From Narthecium ossifragum (taxonomy: Eukaryota > Streptophyta > Magnoliopsida > Dioscoreales > Nartheciaceae): 64,000 bases of DNA. Under the pieces are notes generated by a model, which did no database searches, had not been told where the DNA came from, and saw only the letters and a program-made list of their open reading frames with translations. Positions 54,564 through 64,000 of this stretch are shown here, piece after piece (position 1 is the first letter of the stretch; each line of letters starts with the position of its first letter). Both the position numbers and the translations under genes were made by a program. The DNA lies in contig OY986967.1 of NCBI GenBank assembly GCA_963920575.1, forward strand, positions 13,944,061 through 14,008,060. Reading direction: 5' to 3'.

Positions 54564-54568
54564 AGTTA
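54564..54568. repeat. Target site duplication AGTTA, right copy of NA1
   Basis: Matches 50664-50668. Confidence 0.92.
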
Positions 54569-55078
54569 TTATGTCATTAGAAATAAATAGCCTTATTTTC
54601 ATTACTGTAAAAGCCCCCGACACTCTTGTAACCAGCCTATCAGCATGGATTCCTGCGTTTCTTTTGTACCTATAAGTTTTTATTAATAAAGATCTTTAGT
54701 TTTATTATTGTTCTTCTTACCATTTTCTTAGTATAATGTAGTTAATATGATTGTTTAATGATTTCAGTTTCTGTCTCTTCGGATAGTTTAGTTTAGTATT
54801 ACGATAGAGTTAATTCATATGTAATCTAAGTTTAATTAGTTTAGATTAATCCTTTGATTAAGTTAAACTAGTTTTATTAATGATGTTTCTGTTCTTTCCG
54901 ATTGTAGGATTAACATAGGGATAATCTAGATTTAATGAGGTTAAAATAAGTAGTTTCTATTCTTTATATTTCCGGTTATTGTTCTTAGTTCTTTGTTCGA
55001 CAATAAAATCGCTATCTCGGGGTGAGATGTTTGCCCATATTATTGTGATAAAAAATCAATTTACATGTGGTGGGAGAT
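54569..55078 (+). other. AT-rich sequence continuing the interrupted Tat-like LTR
   Basis: No ORF of interest. AATAAAG at about 54689 could be a polyadenylation signal. GTTTAGATTAAT-like words recur. It ends with GTGGTGGGAGAT against the next LTR. Confidence 0.4.
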
Positions 55079-55848
55079 TGTGAGAACAACACTCCTGAGT
55101 TCCCTGTATCATCACAAGCTGCATATCTCTTTCTCTTTGGACATGCATACTCATGATGAGACTGGCAACTCATCATTTACATCCCCGTAGGGAAGACCCC
55201 TGATTAAGGATCCGAGACTTAAAATCCTATTACATCATCTAAAAAGGGAAAGGAAGAAGTAGAAGGGTGTTGGGTGGAGGCGGAGCCTCCGACCCTCACC
55301 CTTGTTGATGTTGATCTACCTTGGTCTTCCTTTTTAATCTCCTGAGAGTTGCTACAGGTCTTCAAAATTGATAGAGGCTCGGTTGGGGGAACCTCAAGAG
55401 CTGAAGAATTTGTTGTAGGACCTCGTCGATTTGATGAAGGACTTGCTCTAGGAGTTGGTAGTGGGCTTGCTGTGGATCCTTCAGGAGCTACTGGAGGACT
55501 TGGTGTCGGATCCTTGGGAGTTGATGAAGGAGCTACTTTAAGATCTCCAAAAGTTGGTGAAGGATTTCCAGAGCTGAAGAAACTTCAAGAACTGCTAGTT
55601 AGATCCTGCGAGTGGATTTGGATCTACCCGTGTCTCGTTAATCCTTCAAGAACTTCAAGAATCAATAATGACTCCCAACAGGTGAATTTAAGTCCACGTG
55701 GGTTTTCCTGATTCTTGAAGAACTTTCAGGAACACGAAGAACGCGAAGAATAAATTTTAGATTTTCAGAGCTCAGCCTCCTCTCTTTCAGAGTGTGGCTT
55801 TGCTCTCAAATGTCTCTAGCTCTCTCTTCCTCACCCCCTCTCCCGTCT

Positions 55849-55857
55849 ATTTATAGG
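55849..55857 (-). promoter_or_regulatory. TATA box of the minus-oriented LTR
   Basis: TATAAATAG on the minus strand followed by GGGAGAGGGGGTGAGG and a CT/GA-rich leader. It supports the minus orientation of this LTR. Confidence 0.55.
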
Positions 55858-56419
55858 TGTTAGGAGAGGTTTGGGTGGGATTTCCGAAATTTGAAAAGGT
55901 GTTAGTTTGCTTCTCACGGCTGAGAAATTCACGGTTTGAGATGAGATCAAATCTTCTCATTTATTTGTAAGACACGTGTGCGTAAGAGGGTTGAGGGGAG
56001 ATCAAATTTGTTGGGAGGTATGGATGTTGTTCCTTCGGAATTTTATCTTAACCTACACCCTACTTCAATAAGGTGATGCCACGTGAGGTTTGTTAGGAGG
56101 CATGGTATGTTGCTCCCTTGGAACTTTCATCTTAAACTACACCCTACTCCAATTATATGATGCCACGTCACATTTTATAATACTGATAGAAAGCTGATTT
56201 TGGATTTGAATTTTGGTCTGGGAGTTAGAGATTTGAGCGGTTAAGAGGGTAGGATTTAGATAGTTTAGATTTAGGGTTGGGCATATCAAATCTTTTTGAA
56301 TTCGAATTCGAATCATGAATTTGAATTTCAAATTTTTGTTCAAATTTTGAATATTTTCTTTGAATTTTCAAATAGTTGAACACGTTGTAGATAATTTGTC
56401 CTAATGCCCTTGGGCAAGG

Positions 56420-57370
56420 GTAAGTTACCAAAATACCCTTTTTATCGGTCATATATGTTTTTAGACTGAAATACCCCCAAAGCAGGTAGAGGTGCTGTTA
56501 CATATATTTTTTCAGGACTGTTATACCCCTAGAGGTTTAAAATGACCAAAATACCCTCAGCCCTCATAGCTTGTGTAGGATGCCATCAAAGCTTTAGGAA
56601 GGCTGATATGAGGGTAAAATTACCAAAATACCCTTTTGGCACTTTGGTTGGCGTAGAGTCCATATATGTTTTGGACAATAATACCCCTAAAGTAGATGAT
56701 ATTTTAAAGGGGGGAGGACATATTTGTCCTATGTACGTGGAAAATGTGCATTTAAAGTAAATGACCAAAATACCCCCTGGGGCTAAATGACTAAAATACC
56801 ATTTTTCATGTTTTGGTTTGCATAGGATTCCTTCAAAACCATCATGAACTATTTTGGAATGTTGTTGTTAGGTCAAGCCTATATTTGGCTAAAATGACCA
56901 AAATACCTCTAGAACGTAAAACTTACCGAAATGCCCTTTATGCTTTCGGTTTGTATAAGATGTTATAAAACCATACAGGGATATTTCTTAGATATTGTAG
57001 GAATCCTGAACACATATTTTAGTCAAAATTCCCAAAATACCCCTGATGGGCAAAATTACCAAAATGCCCCCGAGTGCTTTTAATTTAAGTAGGATGTTAT
57101 CTGAACCATGTAAAAGGCATGATGGAGTATAGGAGAGAGTGAGAATATATTTCCCTTAAATCCCCAAAATACCCTTGATGTGATAAAATTACCAAAATGC
57201 CCATATATCTACTTAGCTTTTGTAGGATGCCGTAAAAGCTATATAGGGTTATGACGTGATATTTTTAGAGAGTCCAGGTATGCATTTTCCCCTGAATTCT
57301 TAAAACACCCTTGGACGGGTAAAATTACCAAAACACCCTTTGTTCTCCTGATTTGTTTAGGATACCATCA
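56420..57370. repeat. Degenerate ~135-bp tandem repeats with ACCAAAATRCCC motifs
   Basis: Landmark GTAGGATGYCATCAAAACC recurs at about 56575, 56821, 56950, 57089, 57224 and 57357, spaced 129-139 bp apart except for one double step. Each unit also carries one or two TACCAAAATACCC/TGCCC motifs, at least 15 in total. Units are heavily diverged. Confidence 0.8.
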
Positions 57371-57524
57371 AAACCGTGGAGAATCGCATATAGAGCAGTG
57401 TGTGTGCTCTATGAGCATTTGGGTTTGTATGCTTGGTGATGTGTCTTTGAGGAGTGTCTAAAGCGAGTACGGGCAATTTTGTGAATACTCTGAAATTTTA
57501 CCTTAGTCAAAATTGGTGTCTACA

Positions 57525-58330
57525 TTCTTCTACTTTAATTAGTTAATTAAGATAATTTTAGATTAATTTAGCTTCTATTTAAAGCATAATCTAGATTTAC
57601 TTTCACTTCTCTTTACTGTCATTCCATTTAATATAGTTTAATTTAGCTTGATCATCTTTTCAATTTAAATAGACACCTGTGTTCGAACTGAGTGTTTGAA
57701 GGAGTTTGAACCTTATCACGTCCCTGATTTTAATATTAAGACTAAGTTTGACCATTCCCGGTCTACGGCAAGATTTCCTCGACAGTAGAAAATAAAGTCA
57801 ACGCAATTGAACCAGAAATGAGGCTGAAGTCAATTTTGTCGGTTTCGTTCTTTTGTAAGGTCAATATTTAGTATATAGTGCATGAATTTGCCTCCTAATT
57901 CAGAATAATATGGTCAACTAAATTAAGATTAAAAACTTAATTAGGTTTGGAGTCTCATGTGAGATATTGCTAGCCATAAATATAACCATTTGGACGATTC
58001 ATAAGATCAATGACAATTTCGTCAATATTGCCAATCGGCCAATAAATACCTCAATTTTAACATAGCTGAAGTATTTTGGCCATAGCTTTTAGATCAAGTA
58101 TCCAAATTGGGCGATACTTGAACCACTAGAAAAAGGACGAAATGATCTATAACATTCCGATGAAACGATCTATAACGTTCCTATTGACGAGATTTTCAGA
58201 TTCAATCGTTTAGTGTGTCAAACTGGCGGTCAAAGTGTTCAGTGGTAAAATGGTTAATAATGACTAAATCCAAATTTCATCGTCCAAGGAATGATCGATT
58301 TCATCGACCAAATTTCCCATCGGCCAATTA
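57525..58330. other. AT-rich sequence without coding signal
   Basis: Words such as TCGGCCAAT, CATCGACCAAAT and TTTTGGCC recall 50200-50560, so this is probably more of a Tat-like LTR. No ORF, PBS or terminus could be fixed. Confidence 0.35.
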
Positions 58331-58625
58331 TTCAACGGGCCATATTTTGGTCGATTATTTTAATAGTCGAGAATGACTATTTCAATCATAACTTTCTCAT
58401 ACGATATCCAAATGAGTTGGTTTTTAAACCGATGGAAAGAGAATTTGAAGATCTAGTCATGTTCGGAGGTTTTCCAAATTCTCAATCATCCAATGGCCAA
58501 TTGGCCAAATATCCAATCACCCATATTTTGGCTGATTATTTTAATGATCGTCAACGACTATTTCAATCATAACATTCTCATTTGATGTCCAAATGGGTTG
58601 GTTTTTAGACCGATAGAAAGGAAAT
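58331..58625. repeat. ~190-bp tandem duplication
   Basis: ATTTTGG-Y-GATTATTTTAAT...ACTATTTCAATCATAAC-TTCTCAT...TCCAAATGRGTTGG at about 58342-58435 recurs at 58534-58622 with point changes. Confidence 0.8.
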
Positions 58626-58878
58626 TTTAAGATCAACAACTTTCATGTTCAGATGATTTCTAAATTCTAAGGTTATCATCAACCAAATGGCAGTAGAAGA
58701 CATGACACTCTATCTAATGGCAGTTTCGTTAATAACTGAAAATGTCAACTAGTTATGTAGTTTTGACGATTTCAATGCATGTTTTGACAGTTCAAAAGAA
58801 GCTATGCTAAAAGTTTCAGAGCAGTTATGACAATTCCAAGACAATTCAAGACGGTTCGAAAGTGGTTATGCCAGAAGC

Positions 58879-58888
58879 TCTATAAAAG
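58879..58888 (+). promoter_or_regulatory. Candidate LTR TATA box, plus strand
   Basis: CTATAAAAGG after GAAGCT, in AT-rich LTR-like sequence. Isolated evidence only. Confidence 0.35.
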
Positions 58889-59121
58889 GCAAAAAGATAA
58901 AGAAGAAATCTCTCCCAAAATCAAGAGCAAATCAGCTTTTATCTTTATTAAAAATATAGCTTTTATCTTTATTTCCAATGTACCTTTATCTTCATGTACC
59001 ATTAAAATTCAACAATGAAGCCTTTTCTTTCTTTAATTTTCTACAATAAGTCTTTAATTTCCTAGGTGTAGTTCAAGCTTTTTATTTCCTTTAATTTCCT
59101 AGTAGTAGTTCAAGCCCTTTA

Positions 59122-60127
59122 TGTGAATACCCGTACCTCCAACCCGGTCCGACCGCGTTAGCTCGAGGGTCTGGTTTTGTGGTTTGGCTCGGTTGGCATT
59201 GGGATGCGATCGGTTGATCGCATCGCTGTTTTTCGATCCCAAGGGCAATTTGGTAAAATTGCACCTTAGCGGTTGGTTTCACACCCACGTAGTCCACACA
59301 CTGCCTTGGATTGATATATGTGATTGATTAGAACCTTAAGGGTGCTTCCGATCGGAAGATCGGAGTTCGATCGGGAAAGATCAAAATGGACGATCGTGAT
59401 TAATTCCATCTTTCTATTTAAACCCATCTCTCTTCCTCGCTCCTTTATTGGCTGCCGGAGTGGAGATCCGTTTGCGGCTTTTAGGCGCGGATCCGCAGCA
59501 ATCGGACTTGTAGATCGCCTGCACGTCTATATATGTAGGTATTTCTACCCAATTCCTATAAGTCGGTAACCCTAGGATCTTTTATTTGTGTTTTGGTGTA
59601 GTTTTTCTTGTTGGATTGTTTTGAAATCCTGTATTTTAGTTCCTTGTTAAGTGTTATATGTTGCTATTGTGTCGTTTCCGTATTCTATTAGACGAATTCT
59701 GTATTTTTTCTCGATTTTTCAGCTAGATCGGCTCAGATCTGATTTTTCACGACCTGAGTTTGGATTTTATTGCATGAATGGATCCCCCACCATCTAATTT
59801 GCCTTCCTCATGATTTGAATTGACGTTTGATAGATCAAATCCACGAAATTGAGTTTTCGTCAGTTTTGTCGGCTTTTATGCAATTTGTCTAAGATCTGAG
59901 GATTTGATCATCTAAAGTTGGATTTCTTAGTAGTAATAGATTCCCCATCTCCAATTGCATTTCCCCTCCATGTTTCATTTTAATTCGATGGGTTTTAATA
60001 GATCGAATCCAAGAAATTGGATTTCCGGCACTATTCATATTTGCTGCCGGCATATGAAGGATCGATCTTCATGGGCATGAAGATCGATCGTTTAGTTGCG
60101 ACATAGGCTGCTGACTATGAAGGATCA
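59122..60127 (+). mobile_element. Chromovirus LTR, plus orientation, cut by NA2
   Basis: Starts TGTGAATACCCGTACC after CTTTA. It has GGGCAATTTGGTAAAATTGC and GGTTTCACACCCACG like the family, then TATTTAAACCC near 59417 and AGATCGATCG near 60083. NA2 begins at 60128. The rest of this LTR could not be found behind NA2. Confidence 0.75.
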
Positions 60128-61154
60128 TGATACGAGTCGATCCGACTCGACCAACTGGACCCGTGCCCAAAAGAGGACCCAAACTGGATTAGCGTCTTTT
60201 CTAGTTTTAATTGGACTTCTCTAGTTCAAAATAGAGTTATTTAATTAGGATTTATTATAAGCCTTGTATATTTAATTGAGTCATAGTTGATATTTGCTTG
60301 TTATGAATTAATTAAGATTCCTATTAGAGTTAGGAAGTTATTGTTAGAAGTTAAGTTTGTGTATGGAAGCCTGATTACTTGCTAATTAAGGAAGGGGGTT
60401 TTCTACTTCGATTAGGACTTGGTTGAGGCCTCCATAAAAGGATCTCAATAGTTAGGTATGATGTATGAAAATGAATTATGATGTGAGTTTATGAATAAAG
60501 TAGAGTAGTTAAGTAGGATATCATAGGAGTAGAAGTAATATAGTTTCCACCAGAAATCCACCATCGATCCTCCTTCTGTCATGCTGGTCATCTTCTCCGA
60601 AGCAGGCACCGCCTACACAAATATCGGTATTCCCCTCGACTCCATCTTCATCTTCTCTCTCTCCACGCACTTTCTCTCTCCGCCGCATCAGCGAACCCAC
60701 GCCACGTCACCACCTTCCTCCTTCCTCTCTTCTCTCCCGTGCCCGAAACACATCTACCTCACCGCCGATCATCGCGATTTCTCTTCTCCGACTGCTGCTG
60801 ACGCTCCTATGCTGGCGATCTACTCCGGTGAACCTTAGCCCTTGGATCCAGTCCGGTTCAGTCAAGCCACTTAACAATCCAATTCCTCAATCAACTTCAA
60901 TTAGACTCAGCCCAACCACTTGACTCAGATACTTAATCCATACCCAACTCAATCCAACCCGATCAACTCAGACTTGACCCAGTCAAGTCTTACCCCAATC
61001 AGGCTCAGCCCGATCTGAACCAGCTCAAGTCAAATCCGATCTAACTAGCCAGATCAGCCAGTTGGACTCAATCAAGTCCGATCATACTCAATTCTGATCA
61101 ATTGGAGCAGTAGAGACCCGATATGAGAGGATTGTGAATAGACCACTCATATCA
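60128..61154 (+). repeat. NA2 5' LTR
   Basis: TGATACGAG to ACTCATATCA, about 1.03 kb. It is related to NA1 (GTTGAGGCCTCCATAAAAGG at 60423). Its last 300 bp (60840-61110) are low-complexity, rich in CTCAGTCAAG/GATCAG words, similar in composition to the NA1 internal region at 52830-53120. Confidence 0.82.
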
Positions 61155-61157
61155 ACT

Positions 61158-61169
61158 TGGTATCAGAGC
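61158..61169 (+). promoter_or_regulatory. NA2 primer binding site, initiator tRNA-Met
   Basis: TGGTATCAGAGC, 3 nt after the LTR, exactly as in NA1. Confidence 0.88.
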
Positions 61170-61218
61170 TCCGTTCTGTTGACTGTACGGTCCAGAACCT
61201 TTCAGAAACTTCACCACC

Positions 61219-61873
61219 ATGTACGGAGTACCCCAAGAGAGCTGGGATCAGCAAATCAAAACTCTGCAGGGCGAGGTGAACCTCTGTTTAACCTAGATAG
61301 AACGCGATAGCAGAAAGCTGGAGCTTGAGAGCAGAAAGTTAGAGCAGATCTCTAATAGGTGGTCAATGATAACTCAGACAAGTCCTATAGAGACTCAAAC
61401 TCTGAGGCAGACCCCAACCCTAGCTGCAATCCAAATTACGAAACCTAACCCCGAGCCAACTCGAATTAGGACTCCGACTGCAACTCCTATTGCAACTCTG
61501 AGAGCAACCCCAATTGCATCTCCGAGTGCAACTCCGGCTACAACTCATAATACGACTCTGGTTGTAATTTCAAGTCCGACTCCGACTGAGACGCCAGCAA
61601 TTAGTAAAGAAGAAGAAGCAGAAAAGTTATCCGATTCTATGATCGAACTAGAGCACCTGCTATTGCCACTACCTCCGCCAGACCCGGGTGAAAACTTTCT
61701 TTTACCTTCCCCTATGTTTTCCAGAGTTTTCCCTATTTTTTTCGGAAATTTCCCTTGTTTTCTCTCTCCTCCTTGGAATCGGCTCTTCCCAGGCACAACC
61801 GCGGCTCGCCTTGGAGCCGACCACCCGCGCCCCGCTCACCTTAGAGCCGACCACCCATCTTCCCGGCTCGTCA
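61219..61873 (+). pseudogene. NA2 Thr/Pro-rich ORF, interrupted
   Basis: From ATG 61219 ('MYGVPQESWDQQIKTLQGEV') with a TAG at 61294. Then a charged heptad-like stretch 'RDSRKLELESRKLEQI', likely a short coiled coil, follows. A run of '(T/S)(A/P)TP' repeats ('TATPIATLRATPIASPSATP') and an acidic segment come next. The frame is cut at 61874 by a chromovirus LTR. It is the counterpart of the NA1 ORF by position; both are repetitive and lack a known domain. Confidence 0.55.
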
Positions 61874-64000
61874 TGTGAGAACCCGTCCCTCTACTCTTAT
61901 GGTTCGTTGTGGACCGCAAGGGCAATTTGGTAAATTGCGCCTTGTCGGCTAATTTCACACCCGCGTGTGCACACACTGACTATGTTTGTGGAAATGTTTG
62001 GCTAGAATGGTTTGTGGGACCCGGGATCGAAAGATTCGGGGTTGGGATTAAGTTTTAGCCCAAGTCTAGCTTTCTGCACCTAAGAGATCGATCTCCCTAA
62101 CTAGAAGATCGATCTCTTAGTGGCAGAAAGTCAAACCCGATTTGTCAAGGAAGATCGATATCTTTCTCAAAAGAGATCGATCTCTCTTGAGTAGGTTCGT
62201 TCGTCTATAAAAATTACGAAACCTTTTCTTTTAATTTTTTTGGAAAATCCGAGATTTCAGCCATGTTCTTGTTGGCTTTGGCTTTGTTTGAGGAAGATCT
62301 AAGGCCTAGTAGCTTGGATTGAAGCTAATATTGCATACGTAGGGATCCTACCTACAATCTTTCAGGTTTTTGGAGTTTTTCCGGTTTGATTGTGTTTTTT
62401 TGCTTATATATGTTAAAATACATGTTTGTTTTCCATGATTTCACCGGTTTTGGACTCGTGGGTTCTTGATCTGCCAGATCCCAGAGTTTTGGGGGATTTG
62501 GTTGTATTTTTTGGTGGTATTTCTTGCTGTCCGGTCGCCGGAGAACCCATTCGGATCGATCTCTCTTGAGGGGAGATCGATCCCTTCTGGGTTGCCACGC
62601 CCAGCCCGAGCAGGATCGATCCCTCGCCTGGAGAGAGATCGAACCTTGCCTAGGTTGAGGTGGCGGATTCCATGTCACGAAGAAGATTGATCCTTCTGGT
62701 GGAGAAGATCGATCTCCTTCGGTTTACAGGGACGAGTTTCTCCCAAGTACTAAGAAGATCGATCCCCTTGGGAAGGGAGATCGATCTCTTAGTGGCTGAG
62801 GGGTGTTTTTCAAATGGCTTTCGCCCGTGGGGCTTTGTATGATGGTTTTCTCTACTGTCTTATACCTGGTACATATGTTGAAGCATATTAGCCCTATAGT
62901 AGGGGCAGTGGTGAACCGGGGGAGTGATGACTCCTGGGATGTTTAGAGTAAACGGGCAGGTAGCCCTACAACTTTCCTTAGCCTTGCATGCCGGAGTGCG
63001 CCAAGGGCTTTATCTGTGATATCTGTGAGCTGTTGTTTGTGGGGCTGCTTCCCGATGCAGGTGTTGTGCTGGATTGCTGACAGTTGGTGGTGGTACTACT
63101 GTAGCAGTTTCTAGACCTTACTTATCTGTTCACCACCCCGGGGCGGCAGGGTACCGTGCCCAGACCTTGTCTGATATACAATCACATACTGATTCATGTT
63201 TATCTGTATAAACCTGCGTGTGCTCATAACATGCATTGCTTTGTGCATTAGTTGCATCTGTGTAGGACGCTGGCGATGGGTTGATCGCCGATCCGGGGCT
63301 TTCGTGTAGTCCGGATGTAGCCCTAGGACCGTTGCAGGTAGCTTGGTCCAGAACTCGATTTGTAGTATTCAGTCGAACTCGATGATAGGGTTAGATGACC
63401 TGAATACATGTGGTTTGATGTTTAGAGGTCGTGTCGGCCTCGAGCCGAGTGTTGAGGTGTAGCCGGTGTCCGGTTCACTGTCTCTTGGGTAGAGGTTGTG
63501 CCTACTCGACGGTGTTGGTTGCCCGCTTAGCAGTGTTGGTTTCCTGCTAGGGAGATGGCAGTGCTAGTTTCCTGCCTCGCTGAGGGCGACCCAGTATGTG
63601 ATCAGTTTGGCTGGAAGACCATGACTGAGGGTTCCCTTCAGGGACATGCGGTGGGGTTATGGAACCCCTGTGTACGCCATCCTTTGCTTGAGGGTGACAC
63701 TGTTGTGTTCCCCTTCCTTCTGAGTGTCATAGTGTAGTGTCCCTGCTGAGCTTAGTGCTCACTCCTACCTGGGCTGCCTTTTGCAGGTGCTGGCAGTAGC
63801 TCTTCTTCGGTCGCCCCTACCGGAACGGTGTTTGGTGACGTGGCGGCGTCTGGCGGTGCTTGAGGTGCGGCGATCGTCAGTTATAGCTTTTGTTTAGTTA
63901 GCCTCCTACGGGAGAGATTTTGTATAACTTTTACCCTGTTGAGGATTTGTATATATTCAGTTTTAGTCTTTGAGGTTTGTAATTGTATGTTAATACAGGA
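61874..64000 (+). mobile_element. Chromovirus LTR, plus orientation, running off the window
   Basis: Starts TGTGAGAACCCGTCCC, then GGGCAATTTGGTAAATTGCGCC and TTTCACACCCGCGTGTGCACACAC. About twelve GATCGATC-type sites lie between 62085 and 62790, including AGATCGATCT and GGATCGATCC. From 63260 onwards it matches the extra segment of the CHR3 5' LTR in reverse (GAGGTCGTGTCGGCC, GCTCACTCCTACCTGGGCTGC). The 3' end is not in the window. No target duplication can be tested. Confidence 0.85.

Larger units (their letters stand above)
55079..57524 (-). mobile_element. Probable minus-oriented LTR with tandem repeats
   Basis: On the minus strand it would start TGTAGACACCAATTTTGAC (57524) and end GTTGTTCTCACA (55079), TG...CA. 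A TATA box (TATAAATAG) at about 55849-55857 faces left, with a CT-rich stretch after it. About 1 kb of 135-bp repeats fills the upstream part. I found no matching 5-bp duplication (GAGAT left, TTCTT right), so the ends or single-insertion status are uncertain. From 55345 to 55590, irregular GGA-CTT-rich repeats with GTTGATGAAGGA words. Confidence 0.5.

Overview
The window is nuclear DNA of a flowering plant, made almost entirely of transposable elements inserted into one another. The evidence is several classes of plant LTR retrotransposon: chromoviruses with a chromodomain and an initiator-Met tRNA primer site, Athila-like gag-protease elements primed by tRNA-Asp, and a Tat-like 3' end with an antisense plant-mobile-domain ORF. 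A Mutator-like DNA transposon also carries a piece of a plant gene family (At4g22030-like). I see no intact host gene, tRNA, rRNA, CRISPR or bacterial operon. The species cannot be read from the sequence. Working names: CHR1-3 chromoviruses, ATH1-3 Athila-like elements, NA1-2 small non-autonomous elements.

Left part (1-9560). CHR1 is a minus-strand chromovirus remnant (pol 1-2048, gag 6043-6217). It is split by a solo chromovirus LTR (2049-6037, target duplication GGTAC), which itself holds an Athila-like solo LTR (about 2932-4595). Next come two chromovirus LTR halves joined head to head as a palindrome centred at 7043. Degenerate plus-strand chromovirus sequence (CHR2) begins near 8490.

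ATH1 (9561-21919) interrupts CHR2. It has three 1674-bp LTRs and two internal regions in tandem (LTR-int-LTR-int-LTR), with one pair of CATAG duplications at the outer ends. Each internal region has a tRNA-Asp primer site, a gag-protease frame and a polypurine tract, but no reverse transcriptase or integrase. Copy B (17779-20196) has an open 805-codon frame; copy A is broken.

CHR2 resumes at 21925 and its 3' LTR runs from 23026 to 35829, interrupted by the complete Athila-like element ATH2 (25302-34594, target duplication GGTGT). CHR2 ends inside the gag of a related minus-strand element, ATH3. The 5' LTR of ATH3 (36920-48923) is split by a 10.5-kb Pack-MULE (37535-48089, 9-bp duplication), and the Pack-MULE holds a whole decayed chromovirus, CHR3 (38121-47114, target duplication CCCAT). 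Insertion order here is ATH3, then CHR2 and the MULE, then CHR3, ATH1 and ATH2.

Right part (48924-64000). A plus-strand Tat-like 3' end carries an antisense PMD ORF, then a polypurine tract and an LTR start at 50187. NA1 (50669-54563, target duplication AGTTA) follows. A probable minus-strand LTR (55079-57524) contains 135-bp tandem repeats. The window ends with chromovirus LTR pieces at 59122 and 61874 around NA2, a relative of NA1.

Most striking are the tandem three-LTR array, dense GATCGATC palindromes upstream of LTR TATA boxes and in unrelated families, an RNA hairpin with an invariant loop and changed stem pairs in two Athila-like families, internal polypurine tracts, the fold-back LTR palindrome, and the gene-carrying MULE with a retrotransposon inside it.
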